From Alkalicoccus halolimnae (GTDB lineage: Bacteria > Bacillota > Bacilli > Bacillales > Salisediminibacteriaceae), in the NCBI RefSeq assembly GCF_008014775.2, contig NZ_CP144914.1, forward strand, positions 3,100,001 through 3,164,000: a stretch of 64,000 nt of DNA. Direction: 5' to 3'. Positions within the stretch are counted from its first letter, which is position 1. Each line of letters opens with the position of its first letter. Shown in pieces: positions 52,102 through 60,550 of this stretch. A program made the translations under genes and the position numbers. The notes under the pieces are model-generated. The model worked only from the letters and a program-made list of their open reading frames with translations, had not been told where the DNA came from and made no database searches.

Positions 52102-53356
52102 CTTTTTTCTATTAATTATTCTCGGTATACCGATCGCCTTTGCGATGGGTGCTTCCGCTCTGATGTATATTGTCGTAGCAGGTATTCCTCTGGAAATGCT
52201 TACACAGCGGTTCTTTTCCAACACCCAGTCCTTCGCCTTTCTTGCGATCCCTTTTTTCATACTGGCAGGAAACCTGATGATCCACGGCAACATCGCCCAG
52301 CGCATTATCAGCGTGGCTGATTCCATGGTCCGCCAGCTCCCGGGTGGTCTCGGCTGTGTCTCCGTTGTCACAAGTATGGGAATGGCTGGCGTATCCGGTT
52401 CGTCTATTGCTGATGCAGCTTCTACCGGGAGCGTGCTCATTCCGGAAATGAAAAAGAAGGGTTACAGTGCCAAGTTTGCGGCCTCGATCAACGCTTCCAG
52501 TTCCGTTGTCGGCATTATCATTCCCCCAAGTTCGACGATGATCATTATCGCCTGGCTTGTCGGATCAGACATTTCCGTTGGTGAAATGTTTATTGCCGGC
52601 ATCGTTCCCGGCATTCTCATAGGAATTGCCTATTTAATAACTACCGTTCTGATCGCATTGAAGCGGGGCTATCCAAGTGAAAAAAAACCGACACTAAAAG
52701 AATTTCTATCCAATCTACGCAGAGCTTCCCTCGCCCTTCTGCTGCCTTTTCTATTAATCAGTGCAATTATTTTCGGGGTGGCAACGGCGACCGAAGCAGC
52801 CGCTCTTGCAGTTGTTTATGCGCTCCTGCTCGGTCTTTTCGTTTATAAAACGCTGAACTGGAATAACATTGTCAGGTCTTTAAAAGAATCCGCCCACGGG
52901 ACGAGTATCGTCATGGTTACAATCTGTGCGTCGATGATCTTTACGTGGGTACTCATTTCCGAAGGGATTCCACGGATGATTTCCGATGCGCTCACCGGAC
53001 TCGGCCTCCCTTCGTGGGGACTTCTGCTCGTACTTGTGGCGATTATGCTCGTAGCCGGAATGATTATGGAACTTGTCCCGAATTTATTTTTGTTTATTCC
53101 GATTTTCATGCCGATTGCAACTGACATCATCGGCATGGACCCGATGCACTTTGCGATGATCATGCTCGTCACCTTCGCCCTCGGTATGTTCACACCGCCG
53201 GTCGGCGCGACGCTTTTCATTTCCTGCTTCATTGCCAAAGTAAAAATAGAAGAAACGGTCATGGATGTCCTTCCGTACTTTCTTGCAGGCGTAGCTGTCG
53301 TATTAATTATTTCCTTCTTTCCATTCACCGTTCTTCTGCTGCCTTCGCTGTTTTAG
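52079..53356 (+). CDS. dctM: TRAP transporter large permease (DctM)
   Basis: The 425-residue product has about 12 membrane segments and the DctM signatures GIPIAFAMGASALMY, FLAIPFFILAGNLM, GVSGSSIADAASTGSVLIP, ASSSVVGIIIPPSSTMIII and LGMFTPPVGATLFISC. It carries the Na+-coupled transport step. A TTG at 52079 nine bases after GAGGAGG is the best start; an ATG four codons later is possible. Translation is coupled to dctQ through the overlap. A terminator follows at 53435. Confidence 0.93.
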   Translation: MIWIMIASFFLLIILGIPIAFAMGASALMYIVVAGIPLEMLTQRFFSNTQSFAFLAIPFFILAGNLMIHGNIAQRIISVADSMVRQLPGGLGCVSVVTSMGMAGVSGSSIADAASTGSVLIPEMKKKGYSAKFAASINASSSVVGIIIPPSSTMIIIAWLVGSDISVGEMFIAGIVPGILIGIAYLITTVLIALKRGYPSEKKPTLKEFLSNLRRASLALLLPFLLISAIIFGVATATEAAALAVVYALLLGLFVYKTLNWNNIVRSLKESAHGTSIVMVTICASMIFTWVLISEGIPRMISDALTGLGLPSWGLLLVLVAIMLVAGMIMELVPNLFLFIPIFMPIATDIIGMDPMHFAMIMLVTFALGMFTPPVGATLFISCFIAKVKIEETVMDVLPYFLAGVAVVLIISFFPFTVLLLPSLF

Positions 53357-53434
53357 CGAAAAATATTTGAAGGGTGGTTCGGTATTCAAGAGCCATATAA
53401 CAAATAACAGATCAGCAAATGTTTTAACACCCTC

Positions 53435-53470
53435 AGCCAAAGGAGAAGTTTTTATGCTCCTTTGGCTCCT
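53435..53470 (+). terminator. Terminator of the hydrolase-TRAP operon
   Basis: AGCCAAAGGAG / CTCCTTTGGCT stem with an 11-base loop, followed by CCTTTTATG, 78 bases after the dctM stop codon. Confidence 0.75.
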
Positions 53471-53499
53471 TTTATGTGTTTCTGTAACTGCCGGAGAAA

Positions 53500-53935
53500 G
53501 AATGGGATGATTTAGGGGCGATTGAGGCGGCCCGCCCGGAAAGCGTCCCTGTGGGAACGAAAGCTTACGTCTATCGCTTATCTGCTTTATCTTCAAGGCA
53601 GCTTATTTTTAAGGTATACACTTATGCAAAAGCCTTGCACCGTGAAGGAGGAAAAACCCTTCTACAGGAATGGAATTTCCCATCTGTAAAAGTAGTATGA
53701 ATGATGTTCAAGAAAGGATTTTCTTTATTAGATGGAAGATACTTCACTATCTTTTTACCGTGAGCCGGAGTGGAGATGGGGCGACTCCGGGGCGATGAAG
53801 GACGAGCGGAAGATCCATTCCGTCCGACGGAAGGGAGGGCGGAATTAGCTGAAGCCGGTCCGCCCGGAAAGCGTCCCCATGGAAACGAAAGCGCACGTTC
53901 ACCGATTTTCTACTTTATTTTCAAGGCAGCTTAAA
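53500..53935 (+). repeat. R1 right modules in tandem
   Basis: The first unit is only the right core and end (CCCGGAAAGCGTCCCTGTG to TCTTCAAGGCAGC, about 53515-53600). A full right module follows, beginning ACACTTATGCAAAAGCC and TGCACCGTGAAGG, then TTTTTACCGTGAGCCGG, GACTCCGGGGCGATGAAGG, the inverted pair CATTCCGTCCGACGG / GGAGGGCGGAAT, CGGAAAGCGTCC and TTATTTTCAAGGCAGC. It stands between the TRAP operon and the second hydrolase gene. Confidence 0.8.
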
Positions 53936-54060
53936 ACTTAAGTTCAGCTAATATAATTACTGGGATTTTTTTATTTCCATTCTCTTGCTGCGATTTTAAC
54001 TACATTTAACCTTTCCCCCAAAGTGGTAAATAACGGTATATCTTATTAAGCTGAATTATT

Positions 54061-54072
54061 TTATAATTTAGA
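54061..54072 (+). promoter_or_regulatory. Promoter block of the second hydrolase gene
   Basis: TTATAATTTAGA, identical to 49014-49025, contains TATAAT (54062-54067) and lies 33 bases before the start codon. The match extends loosely on both sides, suggesting that the promoter was duplicated with the gene and kept. Confidence 0.5.
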
Positions 54073-54104
54073 TAATATGGTATGCAAATTAAAGGAGGAT
54101 GACT

Positions 54105-55382
54105 ATGTACGATAAACTCGTTCGCTCATATAACAAAGAACTTTCCTATAATGGAGTCGAGGGAGAACGAATTGCCAGACGACTTCACGCTATTTCCCGC
54201 ATCGGCAGGACAAAGCAGGAAGGAAGCCGGCGGCTTGCTTTTACGCCGGAAGAAACCGAAGCCAAAGAAATGGTCTGGGAATGGATGGAAAAGGCAGGGC
54301 TTCAAGTTCGAAAAGATGGAGCTGGCAATATTATCGGCCGGTTTGAAGGGAATTCTTCTCAGACAATTATCTCCGGCTCCCATTTAGACAGCGTCCCGAA
54401 CGGCGGACATTTTGACGGCCCGCTCGGCGTCCTTGCTGCTCTTGAAGTAGCCCAGGCATGGAAAGATACCGGTTTTAAGCCGGAAAAATCATATGAAGTC
54501 GTCATATTTACAGATGAAGAAGGTGCACGTTTCCGCAGTGGATTTACAGGCAGCCAGGCAATGACCGGCCTCTGGGAACAGGAGGTAAAAGAAAAGCTCA
54601 CCGACGAAAATGGTAAGACTTTTTCCCAGGTTCTTCAGGAAAACGGACTGAGTTTTGATACGATGCGCAGTGCAGAACGCGATTTCCGATCCATTGAAGC
54701 TTTTATCGAAGTTCATATTGAACAGGGCAAACGTCTCGAAAAGGAAGACCTGCCGGTAGGTATCGTCCAGGGAATTGCCGGTCCCTGCTGGCTCAACGTC
54801 CGGTTCCACGGAACAGCAGGGCACGCCGGCAACACGCCGATGAACGACCGCAGAGATGCCCTTGTCGCCGCCAGTCAGTTCGTACAGGCTGTGGAAGAGC
54901 TTCCCCCTCTTATCAGCCGTTCCTCTGTCGCTACCGTCGGAAAAATGGAAGTATCACCGAACGGCGTGAACGTGATCCCGGGTGAAGTCAACCTCACTGT
55001 GGATCTGCGTGATATTCATGAAGGAAACAGAGATAAGTTAAAAGAGGCTGTACTTCTGCTTGCTGGTAAAATAGCCGACACAAGAGGCGTGACAGTTACA
55101 ACAGAAGAAAAAATTAACGTCACTCCCGTGCAGGTAAACAGGGATATGCAGCAAAGAGCAGCACAGGCAATGTATGATACGTTAAAGCAGGAACCATTTT
55201 TTCTTCCGAGCGGAGCTGGTCACGACGCCATGGTCATGGGGCAGAAAACAGATATTGCAATGCTTTTTACGAGAAGCAAAGACGGTGTCAGCCATACCCC
55301 GGAGGAATGGTCTTCCCTGGATGACTGCACCCAGACTGTTCATGTACTGAAAAAGCTGATAGAAGATCTCTGCAGAAACTGA
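54105..55382 (+). CDS. M20-family Zn-dependent amidohydrolase, copy 2
   Basis: The start is the second ATG (54105, MYDKLVRSYNKEL), six bases after AAAGGAGG; the ATG at 54099 is too close. The 425-residue product aligns with the copy at 49060 without large gaps and keeps every metal and substrate motif (GSHLDSVPNGGHFDGPLGV, FTDEEGARF, HIEQGKRLEKEDLP, LPSGAGHDAM). Differences are spread along the chain, so the duplication is not recent. It is on its own transcript downstream of the TRAP operon, with the same promoter block. Different chain-length or stereochemical preference is possible but not visible. Confidence 0.9.
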   Translation: MYDKLVRSYNKELSYNGVEGERIARRLHAISRIGRTKQEGSRRLAFTPEETEAKEMVWEWMEKAGLQVRKDGAGNIIGRFEGNSSQTIISGSHLDSVPNGGHFDGPLGVLAALEVAQAWKDTGFKPEKSYEVVIFTDEEGARFRSGFTGSQAMTGLWEQEVKEKLTDENGKTFSQVLQENGLSFDTMRSAERDFRSIEAFIEVHIEQGKRLEKEDLPVGIVQGIAGPCWLNVRFHGTAGHAGNTPMNDRRDALVAASQFVQAVEELPPLISRSSVATVGKMEVSPNGVNVIPGEVNLTVDLRDIHEGNRDKLKEAVLLLAGKIADTRGVTVTTEEKINVTPVQVNRDMQQRAAQAMYDTLKQEPFFLPSGAGHDAMVMGQKTDIAMLFTRSKDGVSHTPEEWSSLDDCTQTVHVLKKLIEDLCRN

Positions 55383-55593
55383 CTACAGGAATCATTTTCT
55401 CCACAAAATCCTCTGACTTTACGTTTATTGTCTGCATGGCGGGGGTAAGCTCTCTTAGTAGAGATAAAAATAAGCTTCGTTAAAGCTTCCTGCTGCCTCA
55501 CATTTCTTGGCGTTAACCGGCTTTTAAAGTATTTTCCCCCGGACTATGCAGCAACGAACGCTAACAGGCCAGAAATAAAGGATGAGATAGAAA

Positions 55594-56112
55594 ATGAAAA
55601 AAATAGCTCTTAGTCTAACAGCCTCCATGTTTTTTTTAGGAGCTTGCGGAGAAAGCAATAACGAAGAAACTCCCCAAGCAGAGGAGCCGGAACTGAACAT
55701 AGGGAATGGAAACGAGAACGATCCGGAACCGTTCAACGGTGATTCCGTATCCAATGATGAAGACGAAATCGACTCCATTCTCCAGCAGGGAATTGGTGTA
55801 TTTGAACTTCACATCACGCTTGTCGATGAAAGTGAGTGGAGTTTTACTTACACACCCCCTCAGTCAGCGGATGAACAAGCGGACGCAATGATCCACAGCG
55901 AAGAAATTGATATCCAGGGAGAAGCAGCGGCATCAGAAATGGAAGAGCTGCTGGCAGATCTTCATTTTGATGCAGCCAGTGATATGGAAGTTATTACAGA
56001 AGAAATCGCGGAGACATTCGATTTTAATGAGGGAGATATTCAGGAATATACGTTAATGATCCACTTCCCGCAGCAGGACAGCCCGACCGAATGGACCTAT
56101 AACCAGGGGTGA
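55594..56112 (+). CDS. YusW-like acidic lipoprotein
   Basis: The 172-residue product has a lipoprotein signal (MKKIALSLTASMFFLGAC, lipidated C18), a strongly acidic linker rich in Glu and Asn (about 19-65), and a compact domain (about 66-172). The domain has FELHITLVDESEWSFTY, EMEELLADLHFDAASDMEVI, TFDFNEGDIQEYTLMIHFP and ends in EWTYNQG. This resembles B. subtilis YusW, a lipoprotein of unknown function. It would sit on the outer face of the membrane. The ribosome site is poor (GGATGAGATAG). The 210-base gap upstream shows no gene. Confidence 0.7.
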   Translation: MKKIALSLTASMFFLGACGESNNEETPQAEEPELNIGNGNENDPEPFNGDSVSNDEDEIDSILQQGIGVFELHITLVDESEWSFTYTPPQSADEQADAMIHSEEIDIQGEAAASEMEELLADLHFDAASDMEVITEEIAETFDFNEGDIQEYTLMIHFPQQDSPTEWTYNQG

Positions 56113-56205
56113 TCATACCAGCTGCCTTTATCCAGACATAAGGAAGGTTAACCTCTGTACAAAAAAAGAAACACTCCGCTCCCGCTAATAAAATAGTAAT
56201 ATAGT

Positions 56206-56245
56206 AAACCCCCTCCGGCCTACAGCTGTTAGAGGGGGTTTTCGC
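56206..56245 (+). terminator. Terminator after the YusW-like gene
   Basis: AAACCCCCTC / GAGGGGGTTT stem with a 16-base loop, followed by TTCGCC, 94 bases after the stop codon. Confidence 0.7.
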
Positions 56246-56384
56246 CTATGCAGCCCTTGCTTAATAAGAGGAATGGCCTGGCTCCTGTGAAAAAAGAACA
56301 GCCATTCCCCCTTTTATTAGTTTCTGCTTCTGCAGACAGCCGGTTCCGCTTTCATAGGAGAGCAAGTCCGGGTTGGAGTCAAGT

Positions 56385-56735
56385 TTTTCTACATTTATAA
56401 ACACCGGCCTTTAACAGAGACACTCGTGCAAAAACCTTGCATCATAATAGATAAAAAAGGATTTCTATAGGAATGAACCTTCCGATCTATACAGGTGGTA
56501 TGAATGATTTTCAGGAAGAGGTCTTCGTTATTAGAAGGCAGATTCTGCTCTGTCTTTTTACCGTAAGCTGAAGGTCACATGGGGGCGACTCCCTCGGAAA
56601 AGGTCGAGCTCCACTCCACCCGACGGAAGGGAGGGTGGAATTAGCTGATGCAGGTCCGTCCGGAAAGCTCCTCCACGGCAGGTCAGTTGAAGCGAAGTTT
56701 CCTATATTTATCAACAATAGACTTTGCCACAGCTT
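56385..56735 (+). repeat. R1 repeat, rearranged copy
   Basis: A short left end (TTTTTCTACATTTATAAACA) leads directly into CTTTAACAGAGACACTCGTG, then the right module (TATACAGGTGGTATGAATG, TTTTTACCGTAAGCTGAAGG, GACTCCCTCGG, GGGAGGGTGGAATTAGCTGA, CCGGAAAGCTCC). It does not end with the usual TTCAAGGCAGCC but with an inverted left end (GCGAAGTTTCCTATATTT, ATCAACAATAGACTTTG). So this copy has left ends on both sides. The whole 56113-56788 gap holds only this and the terminator. Confidence 0.75.
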
Positions 56736-56788
56736 ATTTTAAAGCCGGTTTTTGACCCATTTTCCTTGATTAAACTCCTCGAACCTGC

Positions 56789-57679
56789 TTATACCTGAAT
56801 GAAGATAAACGCCATTATGGCAAAGGTAACGGCTAAAACACCCCGCCTGTAACGGCTTTCTTCCCTTCTTATAATCGCATTTATCCATAGAAGAAAATAA
56901 CCGAGGCACAACAGAAAAGTTATAGTAAACAGTCCGTCGCGCACATTCCCGATATCATCAGCGAACAGGACAAAGAATGCTCCGGTAATAAACGTCCATA
57001 ACGGCAGGTGGTAATCAGGGAGCTCCCTTCTTTTTCGTCCTGAAAAATACAGCTTCAAAAACCACAGAACCCCCGTCAGGTTCAGGATAATCCCAGATTC
57101 CATCCAGTAGCCTGTAACGTAGGAAATAAGCAGAAAAGCAAGAGCCGCTGTGCTTACCATCAGACCGTAGCGCTGCCACCAGAGCAGCATGTTATTTGAC
57201 GCCGCCGCTTCAAAAAAGGGAACTTTCCCCTTATACAGACTTACATAACTAAGCAGCCGTCCGCTTTCACCATTCTCAATCATTTTTAACAGCAGCCGCT
57301 CACTGAGCGCCCGCCGGTCAAATATCCTTATGTCAGCGCCATTATGCAGCATCTCCTGGGCCATTAAGGATTCCCCCAGACACGCAAGGTAGACTAAAAG
57401 TGTAGGATACCCTGCCATTGAAATATCCGGGTTAATCTTTTCTTGCTGGATCATCTGCTTCAGGCTTTCCGGATCACGGTCTGTAACGGCCTTTTTCACG
57501 AGAAGGCGATGTTTTTCGGCAGCAGGGCTGTGATCGTGTTCGTAGCAGTACCCAAAGCCGACATGACCAGTTTTTGCCCCTGAAGCATTAGTACAGTCCG
57601 TCCCATCCTCCAAACGCATGCTGCAAAGTTTCAAGCCGCACCACCCCTGTTTTAATCTCGAATACCTTCTCCTGTTCAT
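56789..57679 (-). CDS. Zinc-finger-like, ankyrin-like multi-pass membrane protein
   Basis: I do not recognise the full-length family. The start chosen is ATG 57677-57679 (MNRRRYSRLKQGW), with AAGGGA upstream. The 296-residue product has a Cys/His-rich N-terminus (WCGLKLC, DGTDCTNASG, GYCYEHDH) that could bind zinc. About residues 55-140 form helical pairs resembling ankyrin repeats (AVTDRDPESLKQMIQQE, GYPTLLVYLACLGESLMAQE, MLHNGADIRIFDRRALSERL). Five or six membrane segments follow (about 160-296). The soluble part should face the cytoplasm. It is divergent from the AbgT transporter gene and has no operon partner. A membrane sensor or scaffold is a guess. Confidence 0.65.
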   Translation of the reverse strand: MNRRRYSRLKQGWCGLKLCSMRLEDGTDCTNASGAKTGHVGFGYCYEHDHSPAAEKHRLLVKKAVTDRDPESLKQMIQQEKINPDISMAGYPTLLVYLACLGESLMAQEMLHNGADIRIFDRRALSERLLLKMIENGESGRLLSYVSLYKGKVPFFEAAASNNMLLWWQRYGLMVSTAALAFLLISYVTGYWMESGIILNLTGVLWFLKLYFSGRKRRELPDYHLPLWTFITGAFFVLFADDIGNVRDGLFTITFLLCLGYFLLWINAIIRREESRYRRGVLAVTFAIMAFIFIQV

Positions 57680-57922
57680 TTTAACATTTCCCTTACAAAT
57701 AAATACAGAAAGCTTAGGAAAACCTTCCATAAAGACCGCAAAAAATTTTTGAATTCTCTGAACTATGCCACTATTAAAAATTCATAAAAGAGTATTCAAA
57801 TTATCGTAAAATACCTTTATACTGATTTGAGAAATAAAATACCGTTCATTTTAATTATAACTTTTGTACATAATTTTCAGAATGTTGTTTATTATGAACG
57901 ATTGAAATTGGAGGTAATCAGC

Positions 57923-59458
57923 GTGACCGTTCAGCAGAAGCGTAAAGGGTTTTTTCAGAAATTTTTGGATATGATCGAGGTTACGGGAAACAGACTTCCC
58001 CACCCGGTCACGATTTTTGCAATATTATCACTCGTTGTGATTGGTCTTTCCGCCGTCGTTTCCAGTCTTGGAATTCGCGTGGAGCACCCCGGCGAAGAGG
58101 GAGAGATTGTTGAAGTAACCAACCTGATGAATGCAGAAGGACTTCAGTATATTCTCACCTCCATGGTAGATAACTTTATCGGCTTTGCCCCGCTTGGCGT
58201 CGTACTTGCCACTATGCTTGGAATTGGACTTGCTGAGCGTACGGGGCTTATCAGTGCCTGTCTGCGCGGGTTTGTACTTTCTGTACCGAAAGTACTTATT
58301 ACAGGAGGTCTCGTTTTTGCAGGGATTATGTCGAGTGTCGCTTCTGACGCCGGCTATGTTGTCCTGCCGCCACTAGGTGCTGTAATTTTTGCTGCTCTCG
58401 GACGTCATCCGCTCGCTGGACTCGCAGCGGCCTTTGCCGGAGTATCGGCCGGATTCAGTGCCAATCTTTTCCTTTCTGCGACAGACCCAATGCTCGGCGA
58501 ACTGACGATTTCCGCCGCAGCCATTATTGACCCTGCCTATGCGGAAGGCATGAACATCGCAATGAACTATTACTTCATTGCTGCTTCCGTCTTTTTGCTG
58601 ACGATCGTCGGTGCCTGGGTTACCGAAAGAATTGTCGAGCCGCGTCTTGGAGAATATAAAGGGGATTACCGTGAAGAATTAAACGGCCTTACTTCTTTAG
58701 AGAAAAAGGGCCTTCTCTGGGCAGGAATTTCCCTGCTCACAGGTGTTGTCCTCTTTGCACTTACAATCGTTCCTGCAGGCGGTGCCCTGCGTGGAGAAGA
58801 CGGCGCTGTTATGCAGTCTCCGTTTATGGATTCACTCGTGCCGATCATTGCTATTCTCTTCTTCCTGCCGGGTCTGGCCTATGGCCTGGCAACGAAAAAT
58901 ATCCGCAATGATAAAGATGTGGCCAATCAGCTCTCAGATACGATGGCCGCAATGGGTATGTTCATCGTACTTGCCTTTACAGCCGGTCAGTTCGTGGCCT
59001 ACTTTGCTGAATCGAATATGGGACTCGTTCTCGGAGTTTACGGTGCAGAAGCACTTGAAGCAATGAACTTAACCGGAATACCGCTGATTCTTGGATTTAT
59101 AGTCGTCGCAGGGTTTATCAACCTGTTTATTGGCAGTGCCTCTGCCAAATGGGCGATGATGGCGCCGGTATTTGTTCCGATCATGATGCAGCTCGGCTAT
59201 TCTCCTGAGATGACACAGATGGCCTACCGTATTGCGGATTCGACGACAAACATCATAACCCCGTTGATGACGTATTTCGCAATCATTATTGCCTTTGCTC
59301 AAAAATACGATAAGAAAATGGGAATCGGTACTCTTATATCCGTTATGTTCCCTTATTCGATTATCTTCATGATTTTCTGGACCATTATGCTTATCGTATG
59401 GATGCTGCTGGGACTCGATCTTGGGCCCGGTTCACCTATTCAATACAACCCTCAATAG
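57923..59458 (+). CDS. abgT: AbgT-family transporter
   Basis: The start is GTG 57923 (MTVQQKRKGFFQKFLDM), seven bases after GGAGGT; the frame extends 32 codons upstream in AT-rich non-coding-looking sequence. The 511-residue product has the AbgT signatures VTGNRLPHPVTIFAILSL at the N-terminus, GFAPLGVVLATMLGIGLAER, ASDAGYVVLPPLGAVIFAALGRHP, AGVSAGFSANLFLSATDP, GSASAKWAMMAPVFVPIMM and RIADSTTNIITPLMTYFA. Members take up p-aminobenzoyl-glutamate or, in the MtrF branch, export sulfonamides. No abgA/abgB peptidase is adjacent, so the substrate is open; the M20 hydrolases 3.9-9 kb upstream could be functional partners, but that is speculation. Confidence 0.92.
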   Translation: MTVQQKRKGFFQKFLDMIEVTGNRLPHPVTIFAILSLVVIGLSAVVSSLGIRVEHPGEEGEIVEVTNLMNAEGLQYILTSMVDNFIGFAPLGVVLATMLGIGLAERTGLISACLRGFVLSVPKVLITGGLVFAGIMSSVASDAGYVVLPPLGAVIFAALGRHPLAGLAAAFAGVSAGFSANLFLSATDPMLGELTISAAAIIDPAYAEGMNIAMNYYFIAASVFLLTIVGAWVTERIVEPRLGEYKGDYREELNGLTSLEKKGLLWAGISLLTGVVLFALTIVPAGGALRGEDGAVMQSPFMDSLVPIIAILFFLPGLAYGLATKNIRNDKDVANQLSDTMAAMGMFIVLAFTAGQFVAYFAESNMGLVLGVYGAEALEAMNLTGIPLILGFIVVAGFINLFIGSASAKWAMMAPVFVPIMMQLGYSPEMTQMAYRIADSTTNIITPLMTYFAIIIAFAQKYDKKMGIGTLISVMFPYSIIFMIFWTIMLIVWMLLGLDLGPGSPIQYNPQ

Positions 59459-59488
59459 AAACTCTGAATAAAAAAATGTTTTAAGAAA

Positions 59489-59530
59489 GAACCCCGATGG
59501 AGGCTGCCCTTCATTTCGGGGTTCTCTTTT
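59489..59530 (+). terminator. Terminator after abgT
   Basis: GAACCCCGA / TCGGGGTTC stem with an 18-base loop and TCTTTTTT, 31 bases after the stop codon. Confidence 0.85.
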
Positions 59531-59574
59531 TTCAAGACAGCCTTGAAATAAAACATCTTTTATATCTTGAATAC

Positions 59575-59672
59575 CATTTTTGTTTCCAAGGAGGCCCGCC
59601 CGGAAAGCGTCCCCATGGAAACGAAAGCGCACGTTCATTACTTAACTGCTTTATTTTCAAGGAAGCCATTTT
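59575..59672 (+). repeat. R1 right-end fragment
   Basis: GGCCCGCCCGGAAAGCGTCC, CCATGGAAACGAAAGCGCAC and GCTTTATTTTCAAGGAAGCC are the last 90 bases of the R1 right module. The upstream part is missing. Confidence 0.7.
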
Positions 59673-59734
59673 CAAAAGAAAAGGACCTCATCAGCTGCCC
59701 TTATCAGCTCATGAGATCCTTCTATTTTTATCTT

Positions 59735-59881
59735 TTAAGAATAATAATTCTGTTGCTCTCTTTTTTCTTCCCGGTAACTGATGAGAAATTCCCTTACTTC
59801 TTCCGGCCGAAGTCCGAGAATTTTTGCTTCCTGCATCAGTGTTTCCCACTGTCCCACTTCGTTCGCTGCCCTGTCCTGCAT
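59735..59881 (-). CDS. SinI-like anti-repressor family small protein
   Basis: The start is ATG 59879-59881 (MQDRAANEVGQWE), with AAAGGAGGG upstream; the 15 open codons before it have no ribosome site. The 48-residue product consists almost only of the SinI/SinR dimerisation helix-hook: EVGQWETLMQEAKILGLRPE followed by EVREFLISYREEK. The matching part of B. subtilis SinI reads LDQEWVELMVEAKEANISPE-EIRKYLL. SinI binds the master biofilm repressor SinR and removes it from DNA. No sinR is adjacent, unlike in B. subtilis, so this is an orphan that may target a SinR-like protein encoded elsewhere. Confidence 0.82.
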   Translation of the reverse strand: MQDRAANEVGQWETLMQEAKILGLRPEEVREFLISYREEKREQQNYYS

Positions 59882-59926
59882 AAAGAAACCCTCCTTTAGA
59901 AAATACACCCAAAAAATGTCTGTCAA

Positions 59927-60475
59927 CGTCTGTTATTGAGAATATATCACAGTTAAGGTAAAAGATATGCATAAATTTTCGGAAAATAAAGAAATATTAT
60001 AAAAACAGTTATTTAAGACTATTATTGTATTTTTTGATAAAAACACTTTAAAATAAGGAAAATAAAGGATTTATAGGTTTTTTATGTTTTTATTTTTAGG
60101 TATAAAGACTATCATACTTAATGAATTGGTAATTTAATTGTTTTCTAATTAATTAATAAAAGGGGCATTATTATTTCGTACTTTTGTTCTCTAAAAAGAA
60201 TTTTATATTTGACGCTGTTAAGGTTAAAAACTTTTCCGTGAATAAAGCGAGTTTTTTCTTAGTTTTCCATTACATTCTTTTCTGTATTGGAAAAGCTGAC
60301 AGAACAGACTCAACTGGATATAGGCATGCCGGACAATGATATTAATTATCAGATGTTACTCTTTACCAATCTCGTGTTAGTTCCACGCATTTTAGCAGCA
60401 CTTTATAATTAATAAAGCTTTCGTTCATTCCAAATCATTTTTAACTGCCGTTATAACGCCAAATCTCCCCCGTTC
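59927..60475. other. AT-rich gene-free island
   Basis: About 550 bases with much lower GC than the surroundings, especially 59990-60240, full of short A and T runs. No open frame with a ribosome site and no convincing RNA is seen. The part 60240-60440 is closer to normal composition. It includes the promoter side of the SinI-like gene. Confidence 0.5.
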
Positions 60476-60477
60476 AA

Positions 60478-60513
60478 AAAAAGCCTGCTTATCCTCGTTA
60501 TAACAGGCTTTTT
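60478..60513 (-). terminator. Terminator after rbsK
   Basis: AAAAAGCCTG / CAGGCTTTTT stem with a 16-base loop. On the minus strand it is followed by TTTTTTTGAACG, 38 bases after the rbsK stop codon. The arms share GCCTG with the R2 family, but the rest of R2 is missing. Confidence 0.8.
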
Positions 60514-60550
60514 ACTCTCATTTGTTTTCCATGCGGCAGAACGCTTACCG

